64,000 bases of DNA, taken from the NCBI RefSeq assembly GCF_010727325.1, contig NZ_AP022565.1, positions 2,232,001 to 2,296,000 of the forward strand. Direction: 5' to 3'. This DNA comes from Mycolicibacterium alvei. GTDB taxonomy: Bacteria > Actinomycetota > Actinomycetes > Mycobacteriales > Mycobacteriaceae. A model generated the notes under the pieces. That model did no database searches. It saw only the letters and a program-made list of their open reading frames with translations, and was not told the DNA's origin. Below are positions 1 through 9,047 of the stretch, piece after piece (positions within the stretch are counted from its first letter, which is position 1; each line of letters opens with the position of its first letter). Position numbers and translations under genes: made by a program.

Positions 1-136
1 CAGCTACGTGGCACCGCCGGCGACCGTCAGGTGCCCAATGATCCGCGGGTCGGACTCGCCCAGTTGTACGGGGCACCCGGAACCGCCGCAGTCGCCATTC
101 TGTCCAGGTAGCCCAACGAAAAGGGAGTCAGTGCCG

Positions 137-1357
137 ATGACCGACATTCAGGCTGAAGCTCAGCGCCGCGCCGAGGTGGACCTCGACCACCATTCGCCGG
201 AGTTCCGTGAAGACCCCTACGGCAAGTTCCGGCAGATGCGCGAGTCCGGCTGTCCGGTGGCTCATTCCGACCATTACGAAGGCTTCTGGGCGCTCACCGA
301 CTACGCCTCCGTGTTCGAAGCCGCTCGCGACGACGCGTTGTTCAACTCCTATCCGTCGGTAGGTGTGCCGGCCAGCGATTTTCCGCTGCCGATCCTGCCG
401 ATCGAGTCCGATCCGCCGGAGACCCAAGAGTTGCGCGAGGTGACCCTCAAGCGATTCTCCCCAGGCTCCGCAGAGCGGTTTCGGGAGGGCGCGATCGAGA
501 TGACCAACGAGGCGATCGACGCGTTCATCGAGCGTGGAGAATGTGATCTCGTCGGCGAGCTGACCACGCCGCTGCCTGCCCGATTGATCCTGCGTCTGTT
601 GAAATTTGACGAGTCGCGCGCGATGGACTGGGTGCACTGGGTACACACGACGGTGCACGACCGCGCCCACGACCCGGAGAAGGCCGGAGCCGCAGGCATG
701 GAGATGTTCGGCGAGATCGTCAAGCACATGACCGAGCGGCGCGCGCAGGGCCTCGGCGATGACCTGTTCAGCGATATCCTGCGCGGCACATTGAACGGTC
801 AGCCGCTCGACGACGGCCAGATCACCATGTACACGGTGCTGATGATGCTGGGCGGAATGGACACCACCAGCGGATTCACCGGCAACGTACTGCTTCGGCT
901 GTGCAAGGACGCTGAGCTGCGGGAAAAGTTCATCGCCGACCCCAGCCTGATCAAGAAGTCCACCGACGAATTGCTGCGGCTGTACTCTCCCACTCTGGGA
1001 CTGGCCCGCACCGTCTCACACGACGCCGAATTCCACGGCCAACCGCTGTGCCAGGGTGACCGGGCAATTCTGATGTGGGCGGCCGCCAACCGCGACCCAG
1101 CCATGTTCGAAAACCCCGACCAGTTGGACCTTGACCGATCGAATGCCAAGAAGCACATGGCATTCGGCATCGGTATGCACCGATGCCTCGGTTCGCACTA
1201 CGCGAAAATGATGTTCGACGTGATGCTCACCCAGATTCTGTCGCGTCTGCCGGACTTCCAATTGGCCGGTGAGGCAAAGCTGTTCGAGGACGCAGGTGAG
1301 GTGTACGCAGTGCGCGAGTTGCCGGTGACATTCGCGCCCGGCCGACGGTCGAGCTGA
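137..1357 (+). CDS. Cytochrome P450
   Basis: Haem monooxygenase of 406 aa, likely hydroxylating a lipid or terpenoid/steroid-type substrate with ferredoxin-delivered electrons. The I-helix reads GGMDTT, the K-helix ExxR is ELLR, and the haem loop FGIGMHRCLG places the Cys ligand at about residue 350. The frame is open back to base 8, but a purine-rich ribosome site at 121-127 lies nine bases before the ATG at 137, so that start is chosen; a GTG at 131 is possible. The upstream 136 bases show no recognisable gene end. It is followed after two bases by an acyl-CoA synthetase, so it probably opens or continues a catabolic operon. The family is certain; the substrate is unknown. Confidence 0.93.
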   Translation: MTDIQAEAQRRAEVDLDHHSPEFREDPYGKFRQMRESGCPVAHSDHYEGFWALTDYASVFEAARDDALFNSYPSVGVPASDFPLPILPIESDPPETQELREVTLKRFSPGSAERFREGAIEMTNEAIDAFIERGECDLVGELTTPLPARLILRLLKFDESRAMDWVHWVHTTVHDRAHDPEKAGAAGMEMFGEIVKHMTERRAQGLGDDLFSDILRGTLNGQPLDDGQITMYTVLMMLGGMDTTSGFTGNVLLRLCKDAELREKFIADPSLIKKSTDELLRLYSPTLGLARTVSHDAEFHGQPLCQGDRAILMWAAANRDPAMFENPDQLDLDRSNAKKHMAFGIGMHRCLGSHYAKMMFDVMLTQILSRLPDFQLAGEAKLFEDAGEVYAVRELPVTFAPGRRSS

Positions 1358-1359
1358 CA

Positions 1360-2847
1360 TTGGCGACTACTGTTGCCGGTCTGCTCGACGAGTGTGCGGC
1401 CGCCCGTCCGGATCGGCCGCTGCTGCGCGACACCGCCGGCGCGACACTGACGGTGTCACAGGTCGCCTCGATGTCGGCGACGGCCACGCGGTGGCTGTCG
1501 GACGCCGGCGTGCGGCCAGGTATGACAGTGGCCTGGCAGTTGCCCTCGCACGTCACGGCAGCCGTAGTGATGTTGGCACTGTCTCGGATGCCCGTTACCC
1601 AGGCACCGGTGCTCCACCTCTATCGCCGACGGGAGGTGAGCACCGCCCTCGATGTTGCACGCGCCGATATCCTGTTGGTCGACAAGACGACTGCCGATAA
1701 CGCCCCTGCCGGCATCACCACCGTTGTCCTACCCGACGACATCCTCGGACGACTACCTGCTGAGCGGGAACCACACCCAGAGCTCGATGCCCCACGCGCA
1801 GCGACAGATCCGCGCTGGGTGTACTTCACCTCGGGCACCACAGGCCGCCCCAAGGGCGTGGTGCATACCGATGCGACCCTGCTCAGCGCGTCGCGCGGAT
1901 ACGTGAGTCATCTCGGCCTCGGCAATCATCCGCAGGAAGTCGGGACCATCGCCTTCCCCATTGCTCACGTGGGAGGAATGGTCTACCTCGCGGCCGCGCT
2001 ACTCGGCGACTTTCCCGTGCTGCTGGTGCCGAAAGTCGTGCCCGACAGCCTGCCCCGTCTGCTCGCCGAGCACGGCGTGACCGTCACCGGCGCCAGCACC
2101 GCCTTTTACCAGATGCTGGTCGCGGCCCAATTCGACGCGAAGACAACCGAACCGCTGATCCCGACACTGCGCATGTTGATCGGCGGGGGCGCCGCCTGCC
2201 CGCCCGAGGTGCACCGGCAGGTACGTCAGCATCTGCGCATTCCGGTGGTACACGCGTATGGCATGACCGAGGCTCCGATGGTCTGCGTCAGCGAGTCGAC
2301 CGACACTGACGAACAGCTCACCAACAGCGCCGGGCGGCCGATCCCCGGATCGCAGGTCCGGATCGGATCGTCCGGTGAGATCGAGGTGCGCGGGGGCAAC
2401 CTGACGCCGGGCTACGTGGAGGCCGAACAGTGGAACCGGGCCAAGACCACCGACGGCTGGTTTCGCACCGGTGACCGGGGGCACCTACGTCCTGATGGTC
2501 GCATCGTGGTCACCGGCCGGACCAAAGATCTGATCATCCGCAAGGGCGAGAACATCGCGCCCGACGAGATTGAGAACGAGTTACTCGCGCATCCGCTTGT
2601 CGACGAAATCGCGGTGCTTGGCCAGCCTGACGAGTTGCGCGGTGAGCTGGTGTGCGCGGTGGTGCGGCGCTCGCGGCAGCACCGCGATGTCACCCTCGAC
2701 GAGCTGTGCAGGTTCCTCGACGAGCGCGGACTGATGAAGCAGAAGTGGCCGGAGCGGCTCGTCGTCGTTGACGATTTTCCGCTGACCGGGTTGGGCAAGG
2801 TAGCCAAATCCGATCTGGTCCAACAGATCACAGGAGGAACCCGATGA
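1360..2847 (+). CDS. Acyl-CoA synthetase (FadD-type, AMP-forming)
   Basis: ANL-superfamily ligase of 495 aa that would activate a carboxylic acid to its CoA thioester through an acyl-adenylate. The phosphate loop YFTSGTTGRPKG is at about residues 155-166, followed by YGMTEAP, TGDRGHLRPDG, GRTKDLIIRKGE and the C-terminal lysine motif LGKVAKSDL. It starts at TTG two bases after the P450 stop, and its own stop overlaps the next ATG in ATGA, so it is translationally coupled in an operon. The order P450-FadD-FadE fits oxidation of a side chain to an acid, CoA activation and beta-oxidation. The acyl substrate cannot be assigned. Confidence 0.93.
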   Translation: MATTVAGLLDECAAARPDRPLLRDTAGATLTVSQVASMSATATRWLSDAGVRPGMTVAWQLPSHVTAAVVMLALSRMPVTQAPVLHLYRRREVSTALDVARADILLVDKTTADNAPAGITTVVLPDDILGRLPAEREPHPELDAPRAATDPRWVYFTSGTTGRPKGVVHTDATLLSASRGYVSHLGLGNHPQEVGTIAFPIAHVGGMVYLAAALLGDFPVLLVPKVVPDSLPRLLAEHGVTVTGASTAFYQMLVAAQFDAKTTEPLIPTLRMLIGGGAACPPEVHRQVRQHLRIPVVHAYGMTEAPMVCVSESTDTDEQLTNSAGRPIPGSQVRIGSSGEIEVRGGNLTPGYVEAEQWNRAKTTDGWFRTGDRGHLRPDGRIVVTGRTKDLIIRKGENIAPDEIENELLAHPLVDEIAVLGQPDELRGELVCAVVRRSRQHRDVTLDELCRFLDERGLMKQKWPERLVVVDDFPLTGLGKVAKSDLVQQITGGTR

Positions 2848-4001
2848 CCGCGCTGGCGGACGACGAACGTCAGGAACTCGCACAGTCGGTGCGTGCCGCC
2901 TGCGAGCGGATGGCGTCCGAGGATCGGGTGCGTGCCATCGCCTACGGCGAAGCCGGCGACGGCGGGGACGGCGGCTCCGGTTTCGACACAGTCCTGTGGG
3001 ACGCATTGTGCAACCAGGTCGGGGTGGCAGCGATCGCGCTGCCCGAGAAGTTGGGCGGCGCCGGTTACGGCGCGTCGGCGCTGGGCGTGGTCGCCCACGA
3101 ACTGGGCCGCGCACTGGCGCCGGTGCCGTTCGTGAGTTCCGCAGTCTTGGCGACCGGCCTGTTGCTCGAACTGGCAGCACACACCCCAGACTCGGACAAA
3201 CGGCTGGTCGGACTTGCGGAAGGTCGGCGGACCGCCGCGGCGATGCTCACCGGCGACGGTGGCCTATGGCGCCGGAATGCGGTGACGCTGAATGCGACTC
3301 GCAGCGGCGAGCAATGGTGTGTCGACGGCGTTGCTCGTCACGTGCTGGGCGGCAGCGTCGCCGATGACCTCGTCGTGATTGCCAATGCCGAGGACGGCGA
3401 GCCTGCGGTGTTCGTCGTCGACTCGGCCGACGACGGCGTCGCCACCGAGCCGGAACAGGTACTCGACCGGACCAGACCGCTGGCCACCGTGACTCTCAGT
3501 GCGGCGCGCGCGGTACGCCTCTCCGGCGCCGGTCCGATAGACGAACTCATCCAACGGAACCTCAACGTGGCACTTGCGGTACTCGCGGCCGAACAGGTCG
3601 GTACCTGCGAGCGGGTTCTGGAAATCGCCACCGATTATGCGAGGACCCGAGAGCAGTTCGGCCGACCGGTCGGCAGCTTCCAGGCAATCAAACACAAGTG
3701 CGCCGACATGCTGGTCGATCTGGAGTGGGCGCGGTCCGCGTCGCAGGCGGCGCTGCAGGCTCTTGACGGCACGGACAGCGATGCCGGGGAAGCGGATTGG
3801 CGGGCCAGCATGGCCAAGGCGGTGTGCTCGGAGGCGCTACGCAACGCGGTCCACGCCAATGTCCAGATCCACGGCGGGATCGGCTTCACCTGGGAAGACT
3901 CCGCACATCTCTACTTGAGACGAGCCCGGACCGACGAGGTGCTTTTCGGGACCCCAGGTCAACACTGGGACCGTTTGGCGACGTTGGCCAAGTTGGTCTG
4001 A
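2844..4001 (+). CDS. Acyl-CoA dehydrogenase family protein, non-catalytic-type subunit
   Basis: ACAD-fold protein of 385 aa, overlapping the FadD stop by ATGA. C-terminal ACAD features are clear: REQFGRPVGSFQ around residue 275, then HGGIGFTWEDSAH and RRARTDEVLFGTP. The usual Ser/Gly-Glu-Arg catalytic motif on the helix before the REQFGRP segment is absent. That is typical of the partner subunit in mycobacterial alpha2-beta2 ACADs. The likely catalytic partner is the ACAD at 5566, which has a Glu at that place; the pairing is inferred. Flavin-dependent alpha,beta-dehydrogenation of an acyl-CoA is the expected role. Confidence 0.88.
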   Translation: MTALADDERQELAQSVRAACERMASEDRVRAIAYGEAGDGGDGGSGFDTVLWDALCNQVGVAAIALPEKLGGAGYGASALGVVAHELGRALAPVPFVSSAVLATGLLLELAAHTPDSDKRLVGLAEGRRTAAAMLTGDGGLWRRNAVTLNATRSGEQWCVDGVARHVLGGSVADDLVVIANAEDGEPAVFVVDSADDGVATEPEQVLDRTRPLATVTLSAARAVRLSGAGPIDELIQRNLNVALAVLAAEQVGTCERVLEIATDYARTREQFGRPVGSFQAIKHKCADMLVDLEWARSASQAALQALDGTDSDAGEADWRASMAKAVCSEALRNAVHANVQIHGGIGFTWEDSAHLYLRRARTDEVLFGTPGQHWDRLATLAKLV

Positions 4002-4129
4002 CCTCGCATTACGCCCAGCCAGGATTCGCTTGCCCACCCCCATTGCGGGTGACTAGACTCACAGTTAAATAACTAAATGTATTTCTCTTTTCCTGCCCGT
4101 TTGAACCACAACATCACGAGGAGGCACCT
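4002..4129 (+). promoter_or_regulatory. Promoter region with inverted repeat AGTTA-AA-TAACT
   Basis: This 128-base gap breaks the otherwise contiguous operon. It contains the inverted repeat at 4063-4074, part of an ACAGTTA-type element also found at 18062-18082, 21553-21570 and 37161-37180. An AT-rich stretch follows, then a strong ribosome site (GAGGAGG) before the amidohydrolase. It is probably an internal promoter under a local repressor; the regulator is inferred, not shown. Confidence 0.45.
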
Positions 4130-5281
4130 GTGCCGCTGCAGCCCTGGATGGAATTGATCTCCGTCGACGACCACCTGATCGAGCATCCGAAGGTGTGGAG
4201 CGACCGACTGCCCACCAAGTACCTGGCAGCCGGGCCGAAGATCATCGAGTGGGAGCGTCCGGACACCGGCCAGATGTGCCAGGTCTGGGAATACGAGGGC
4301 CGGATCTACCCGTACATCGGCCTCAACGCCGTCGCGGGCAAGACGCCCGAGGAGTACGGCATCGAGCCGGTGCGCTACGACGACATGATCCCTGGCTGCT
4401 ACGACCCCAAGGCGCGGGTAGCCGACATGGACATCGACGGTGTGCAGGCGATGACCTGCTTCCCGTCGTTCCCCCGGTTCGCCGGGGCAGTCTTCGCAGA
4501 AGGTGAAGACAAGGAGCTCGCCAAGCTGTGCTCGGCCGCGTGGAACGACTTCCACATCGACGAGTGGGCGGCCACGGCTCCAGACCGGTTCGTTCCCGTC
4601 GCGATGCTGCCCTTCTGGGATCTCGACGCCAGCATCGCCGAACTTCATCGGGTCGCCGAGAAGGGTGCCAAGTGCGTGACCTTTCCCGACCTACCCGACA
4701 AGCTGGGCCTGCCGTCGCTGCACAGCAATCACTGGGATCCGCTGTTCGCCGCCTTCGAGGAGACCGATCTGGTGCTCGCCCAGCACTTCGGCTCGGGCGG
4801 CTTTCCGCCGCCGATCGCTCCGGACGCCCCGTTTGCGGTGTTCATCGCACTCATGGGCACCATCTCGATGAACGCGCTGACGGACTGGCTGTTCTCCCCG
4901 GCGCTGCACAAGCACCCGAAGCTCAAGATCGGCTTGAGTGAGGGCGGGATCGGCTGGATTCCTTACATCCTCGAGCGTTGCGACAGCGTGTGGCGCAAGC
5001 ACCGGTATTACCAGAACATCAATCAGGAAGTGCTGCCAAGCGATCTGTTCAGGAAGCACTTCCACGGTTGCTTCATCGAGGATGACTTCGGGGTCGAGGT
5101 CCGCCATCACGTCGGGATCGACAACATCACCTGGGAATGCGATTACCCGCATTCAGACTCGTTCTGGCCGCAGAGCCGGGAGCGGGCCGCCCAGGCGTTC
5201 GCGAACGTGCCAGACGACGAGGTGCACCAGATGGTCGAGCTCAACACCCGCAAGCTGTACAACTTCCCGCGCGTGGCCTGA
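4130..5281 (+). CDS. Amidohydrolase-2 family metal-dependent hydrolase
   Basis: TIM-barrel hydrolase of 383 aa of the amidohydrolase 2 (ACMSD-like) family, which hydrolyses or decarboxylates ring-cleavage-type substrates. The N-terminus SVDDHLIEHP contains the metal-binding DxH-like element, AQHFGSGG supplies a mid-chain His, and ITWECDYPHSDS near the C-terminus has the conserved Asp of the last strand. The GTG start is fixed by GAGGAGG seven bases upstream. It is the first gene after an internal promoter and is followed by a 75-aa protein and an ACAD. Related proteins recur in mycobacterial steroid and aromatic loci; the exact reaction is unknown. Confidence 0.88.
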   Translation: MPLQPWMELISVDDHLIEHPKVWSDRLPTKYLAAGPKIIEWERPDTGQMCQVWEYEGRIYPYIGLNAVAGKTPEEYGIEPVRYDDMIPGCYDPKARVADMDIDGVQAMTCFPSFPRFAGAVFAEGEDKELAKLCSAAWNDFHIDEWAATAPDRFVPVAMLPFWDLDASIAELHRVAEKGAKCVTFPDLPDKLGLPSLHSNHWDPLFAAFEETDLVLAQHFGSGGFPPPIAPDAPFAVFIALMGTISMNALTDWLFSPALHKHPKLKIGLSEGGIGWIPYILERCDSVWRKHRYYQNINQEVLPSDLFRKHFHGCFIEDDFGVEVRHHVGIDNITWECDYPHSDSFWPQSRERAAQAFANVPDDEVHQMVELNTRKLYNFPRVA

Positions 5282-5307
5282 TCAGCGTGGCCTCAGAAGG
5301 GGTGGCC

Positions 5308-5535
5308 GTGGACCGAATCGAGCAACTCCCCCAATCGGATTGGACGGATCAAGATCTGCTCACCAAGGACGAGGCGCGCGAGCGCCTCGTCGAGGAGATC
5401 GCCCGTACCCGGGCGCGACTCGATGAAGTCAGGGCGGGGTCCGGTGATGGAGCCGAGATCACCTTGCTGGAACGCCGACTCGACGCCATGGAGTCCACCA
5501 GCAATGAGTACAACGACTATCTGGCCGGGAAGTGA
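5308..5535 (+). CDS. Small coiled-coil protein of unknown function
   Basis: A 75-aa highly charged protein beginning MDRIEQLPQSDW. Residues of roughly 15-70 are rich in Glu, Arg, Ala and Leu with heptad-like spacing (RERLVEEIARTRARL), predicting a two-helix coiled coil. The GTG at 5308 is preferred because AGAAGGGG lies seven bases upstream; GTGs at 5287 and 5302 are in frame. It lies between the amidohydrolase and an ACAD and is not recognised as a known domain. It may be a small subunit or scaffold for one of those enzymes. Confidence 0.65.
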   Translation: MDRIEQLPQSDWTDQDLLTKDEARERLVEEIARTRARLDEVRAGSGDGAEITLLERRLDAMESTSNEYNDYLAGK

Positions 5536-5565
5536 CTGCGACCCGACCGAAACAAGGAGTAATAC

Positions 5566-6723
5566 GTGTCGGCTTCCGCTGACGTCGTCGAGGACATCGA
5601 CGCGATGCGCGCCCAGATCCGCGAGTTTCTGGGCGATGCCCCCAAACCGGTGGGTCTGCGGAACTACGGGCCCACCCCCACTGCGGACGACGTCGGGGCC
5701 GGTCAGCAGTGGCACCGGTATCTCGCCGAGCATGGCTACACGTGTTTGCACTGGCCGCTCGAATTCGGTGGTGCTGCAGCCTCGGTGGCATACCAGGCCG
5801 TCTTCGCCGAGGAGTGCGCCCGTGCCGGCGTGCCACGTCAACTGAACATCACCGGGGCGGATCTGGTGGGCCCGGTGCTGATCAAGTTCGGCAGTGCGGA
5901 CCAGAAGGACCGCTATCTGGACGGCATCCGACTCGGCAACGACATCTGGACCCAGTTGTTCTCCGAGCCGGGAGCAGGCTCAGACTTGGCCGGCGTACGG
6001 ACCCACGCCGAGCGCACCGACAAAGGTTGGCGCGTCGACGGACAGAAGGTGTGGAGTTCGGCAGCTGCATCAGCCGATTACGGTCTGCTGCTCGCCCGCA
6101 CCGGTCCCGACAAACACCACGGCCTGTCGATGTTCGTTGTGCCGATGGGCATTCCCGGCGTGACGGTGCGCCCACTCACCCAAATGGATGGTGAGAGCAA
6201 GTTCAACGAGGTCTTCCTCGACGGTGTCGAGCTGAGCGAGGACGCACTGATCGGTGAGGTCGGTCAGGGCTGGGCGGTGGCAATGGTCACGCTGGGCCGC
6301 GAGCGTCTCACCCTGGGTACGCAGGCCGTGGCGATGTTCCAACTGCACGAACAGATGGTCGCGGCAGCCCGTGAACGCGGCTTGCTCGACCAAGTGCTGT
6401 CGCGGTCGATGACCCGGTTGTGGGCTCGAATGTGGCTGCTGCGCTTCACCTGGCAACGCGCCATCGATTCGGGCGACCTGACGTCGCCGGCCTTCTCGGT
6501 GCTCAAGTTGATGACCTCGGAGACCGACCGGGACCTGGGCGACATGGCCACCGAGGTATTGGGCACCGATGCATGCACCGATCCGGCGGGCCCCGATGAC
6601 GCTGCCCACCTGGTACATCACATGCTGGTCGGTCGGGCGCAGACGATTCTGGGTGGCACCAGCGAGATTCAGCGCAACATCCTGGGTGAGCGGGTGTTGG
6701 GGCTCCCCAAGGAGCCACGATGA
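5566..6723 (+). CDS. Acyl-CoA dehydrogenase, catalytic-type subunit
   Basis: ACAD of 385 aa with FAD. Visible elements are LFSEPGAGSDLAG, the nucleotide-contact segment VDGQKVWSS, and LGRERLTLG with the probable catalytic base Glu at about residue 246, where long-chain/isovaleryl-type ACADs carry it. The C-terminus reads ILGGTSEIQRN. The GTG start has AAGGAGT upstream. Within the operon it likely pairs with the Glu-less ACAD at 2844, or acts alone, to introduce a double bond into the CoA ester made by the FadD at 1360. Confidence 0.92.
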   Translation: MSASADVVEDIDAMRAQIREFLGDAPKPVGLRNYGPTPTADDVGAGQQWHRYLAEHGYTCLHWPLEFGGAAASVAYQAVFAEECARAGVPRQLNITGADLVGPVLIKFGSADQKDRYLDGIRLGNDIWTQLFSEPGAGSDLAGVRTHAERTDKGWRVDGQKVWSSAAASADYGLLLARTGPDKHHGLSMFVVPMGIPGVTVRPLTQMDGESKFNEVFLDGVELSEDALIGEVGQGWAVAMVTLGRERLTLGTQAVAMFQLHEQMVAAARERGLLDQVLSRSMTRLWARMWLLRFTWQRAIDSGDLTSPAFSVLKLMTSETDRDLGDMATEVLGTDACTDPAGPDDAAHLVHHMLVGRAQTILGGTSEIQRNILGERVLGLPKEPR

Positions 6724-6736
6724 GCAGACGAGCACG

Positions 6737-7927
6737 GTGACCGCGTCGTTGACCGCGGCGACCCTCACAGGGGCGCTGCGCGATGCGCTGCGCCCCGGTA
6801 TGACGGTGGCTCTCGGAGACGGCGTGGGCCAGTTACGGTGTCTCGACGACGGCACCTCGATCGGAGAGGCGCTCAGCAGTGCGGCGCGCGCGATCGGGTC
6901 GGTGCGGCTGGTGCTGGGTTGGCTGCCCGAACCGATCGATGACCTGGACCCCGATGCCTTCGCCGAGGTGGTCGCCCTGATGCCCGGCTGGGGCGTACGT
7001 AACATGTTGCGCAGCCCGACGGTGCGCTTCCTTCCAACCCGGCTGGCCGCCACTCCCGCCCTCCTGTCCGACGTGCTGCGCCCACAGTTGCTGCTCAGCC
7101 GCCTGGTGCGCCGCGCAGGGGTGCTGCAGTTCGGCACCGAAGTGTCCTGGCAACTCGGGGTGATCGACAGCGGTGCAAGGGTATTCGGCGTCATTGACAC
7201 CGACACGCCTGCGGCGTCGGCGGAGCGCTCGATTGATCCGGGCGACGTCGAGGTGCTCGGCACGGTTCACGGCGGGCCCATCCGCCGGCCCCAGCGTGAG
7301 CCCGAGCCCATCCACGATGCGCTGGCCGATGCGGTGCTGGACTTGGTTCCCGAGGGCGCACGCCTGCAGTACGGGCCGGGGCAGCTCGGCATCGCCCTGC
7401 TGCGACGGGCCAAGGTGCCGTTGCACATCGACACCGGCATGCTCACCGACGGCGTCGTGGACCTCGACCGTCGCGGGCTGCTGGCAGGCACCCCGTCGGC
7501 GACCTACTTGTTGGGCGACAGGGCGCTTTACGACTGGGCGGACGGACGCCCAATCCTGCACGGGCTGGCCTACACCCACGACTTCACCCGACTGTCCAGG
7601 GGCGCACCACTGATCGCGGTGAACACCACCATTGAGCTGGACCGGTACGGTCAGGTCAACGTCGAGGGCTTCGGCGACAAGGTGATCGGCGGCATCGGCG
7701 GACATCCTGACTACTGCGCCGCCGCCCGCATGAGCCAGGGCGGCCTGTCGATCATCGCCGTACCGAGTCGGACGAATGGCCGCTCACCACTTGTCGAGCA
7801 GCTCAGCAGACCCGCCTCCACGCCTGCGCACGATATCGATGTCGTCGTCACCGAGTCCGGCCATATCGACCTACGCGGCGCCGACTGGTCGCAGCGCAAA
7901 CAACTGATAACTCAACTGTTCTCGTAA
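6737..7927 (+). CDS. Acetyl-CoA hydrolase/CoA-transferase family protein
   Basis: A 396-aa protein with the signature of the acetyl-CoA hydrolase/4-hydroxybutyrate CoA-transferase family, which moves CoA between carboxylic acids through a glutamyl-CoA intermediate. The C-terminal half has NTTIELDRYGQVNVE, then IGGIGGHPDYCAAA and GGLSIIAVPS, matching the family's conserved GGQxDF and SIIAL segments. The N-terminus starts at GTG 6737, 13 bases after the ACAD stop; no strong ribosome site is visible there. It may recycle CoA from a pathway acid. The specific donor is unknown. Confidence 0.8.
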   Translation: MTASLTAATLTGALRDALRPGMTVALGDGVGQLRCLDDGTSIGEALSSAARAIGSVRLVLGWLPEPIDDLDPDAFAEVVALMPGWGVRNMLRSPTVRFLPTRLAATPALLSDVLRPQLLLSRLVRRAGVLQFGTEVSWQLGVIDSGARVFGVIDTDTPAASAERSIDPGDVEVLGTVHGGPIRRPQREPEPIHDALADAVLDLVPEGARLQYGPGQLGIALLRRAKVPLHIDTGMLTDGVVDLDRRGLLAGTPSATYLLGDRALYDWADGRPILHGLAYTHDFTRLSRGAPLIAVNTTIELDRYGQVNVEGFGDKVIGGIGGHPDYCAAARMSQGGLSIIAVPSRTNGRSPLVEQLSRPASTPAHDIDVVVTESGHIDLRGADWSQRKQLITQLFS

Positions 7928-7944
7928 TGAAGGAGACAACGCGC

Positions 7945-8859
7945 ATGCATGAGGGCACACTGACCGGCAAGGTCGTCCTCGTGACCGGCGGCGGACGCGG
8001 CATCGGCCGCGGCCACTGCCTCGAGCTGGCGCGGCAGGGGGCCGCCGTCGTGGTGAACGACCCTGGCGTCAGCAGGGACGGCTCCAGCGCCGATGGAGCG
8101 GGTCCCGCCGCCGAGGTCGTCGCGGAGATTGAGCAGGCGGGCGGAAAAGCCATAGCACACACGGGGTCGGTGTCGTCGTGGGACGACGTCGCCGACATGA
8201 TCTCCACCGCCGTCGATACGTTCGGCATCCTGACCGGTGTCGTCAACAACGCGGGCATCGTGCGGGACAGCATGGTTGCCACCGCGTCAGAGTCCGATTG
8301 GGATGCAGTGATGGCCGTGCACCTGAAGGGTACGTTCGCGGTGACGCGGCACGCCTGCGACTACTGGCGCGCCCAGTCGAAGGCCGGCAATCTGATCGAC
8401 GCACACATCGTCAACACTGTCTCGGGCGCGGGATTGTGGGGCAACGTCGGCCAAAGCGCCTACGGCGCAGCCAAGGCGGCGATCGCCAACCTAACGGTGG
8501 TCACCGCTATGGAGGCGCGTCGCTACGGTGTTGCGGTGAACGCGATTTCACCGCTCGCCGTCACCCGTATCAGTGCGGATTTCTTCGGCAGTGAGCAGGC
8601 CGCCGACCCCGCATTGGATCCGGCCCGCAGTTCGGCAGTGGTGGCCTGGCTCCAATCACACGAGTCGTCCTGGCTCACCGGTCAGATTCTGCGGGTGAAT
8701 GGGCACCGGCTGAGCCGGATCGAGGGGTTCACCGAGGCGCCCGGCCGTTACGACGCCAACGATGGTGTTTCACTGGCGTTTTCCGAGATCGGTCAGGCGG
8801 TCAGCTGGCTCTACGGAACGTCGCCACGAGGGTTGGCCGGTCCGCTGCCTTCACACTGA
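7945..8859 (+). CDS. Short-chain dehydrogenase (multifunctional-enzyme-2 / 17beta-HSD4-like)
   Basis: SDR of 304 aa with TGGGRGIG nucleotide motif, NNAG, and a Ser plus YGAAK catalytic set. The insertion NDPGVSRDGSSADG after strand 2 is typical of (3R)-hydroxyacyl-CoA dehydrogenases of the HSD17B4 type. It would oxidise a 3-hydroxyacyl-CoA or a ring hydroxyl with NAD(P). An ATG at 7927 overlaps the previous stop, but AAGGAG at 7930-7935 favours ATG 7945. It is the last gene of the operon and overlaps the end of a convergent small gene by nine bases. Confidence 0.9.
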   Translation: MHEGTLTGKVVLVTGGGRGIGRGHCLELARQGAAVVVNDPGVSRDGSSADGAGPAAEVVAEIEQAGGKAIAHTGSVSSWDDVADMISTAVDTFGILTGVVNNAGIVRDSMVATASESDWDAVMAVHLKGTFAVTRHACDYWRAQSKAGNLIDAHIVNTVSGAGLWGNVGQSAYGAAKAAIANLTVVTAMEARRYGVAVNAISPLAVTRISADFFGSEQAADPALDPARSSAVVAWLQSHESSWLTGQILRVNGHRLSRIEGFTEAPGRYDANDGVSLAFSEIGQAVSWLYGTSPRGLAGPLPSH

Positions 8860-9033
8860 GATGACGATGCCCTGGGTCAGCGCCACGGCAATGCCCAGAA
8901 TCACCAGAAATACCAGGCATCCGACGACGAGCTTGACGGTCTCAGCCCACAGTGCGGCGTTGCTCTGCGGCGGCAGGAAGAACTCGGCGGGCATGTCCTT
9001 CATGCTCATGTGCTTGCGCGATTCTGTGTTCAT
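8851..9033 (-). CDS. Small single-pass membrane protein
   Basis: A 60-aa protein starting MNTESRKHMSMKD, with one C-terminal hydrophobic helix (about residues 34-57) ending IVISV. GGGAGGA lies about five bases before the ATG. It starts 14 bases after the AveC-like gene stop on the same strand, so the two are very likely co-transcribed and may form a membrane complex. No known domain was recognised. Its stop overlaps the convergent SDR gene. Confidence 0.7.
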   Translation of the reverse strand: MNTESRKHMSMKDMPAEFFLPPQSNAALWAETVKLVVGCLVFLVILGIAVALTQGIVISV

Positions 9034-9047
9034 GCCGTCCTCCCAGG

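Noticed and set aside
8..136. N-terminal extension of the first P450
   Set aside because: Pro/Ser-rich, unlike P450 N-termini, and a good ribosome site precedes the ATG at 137.
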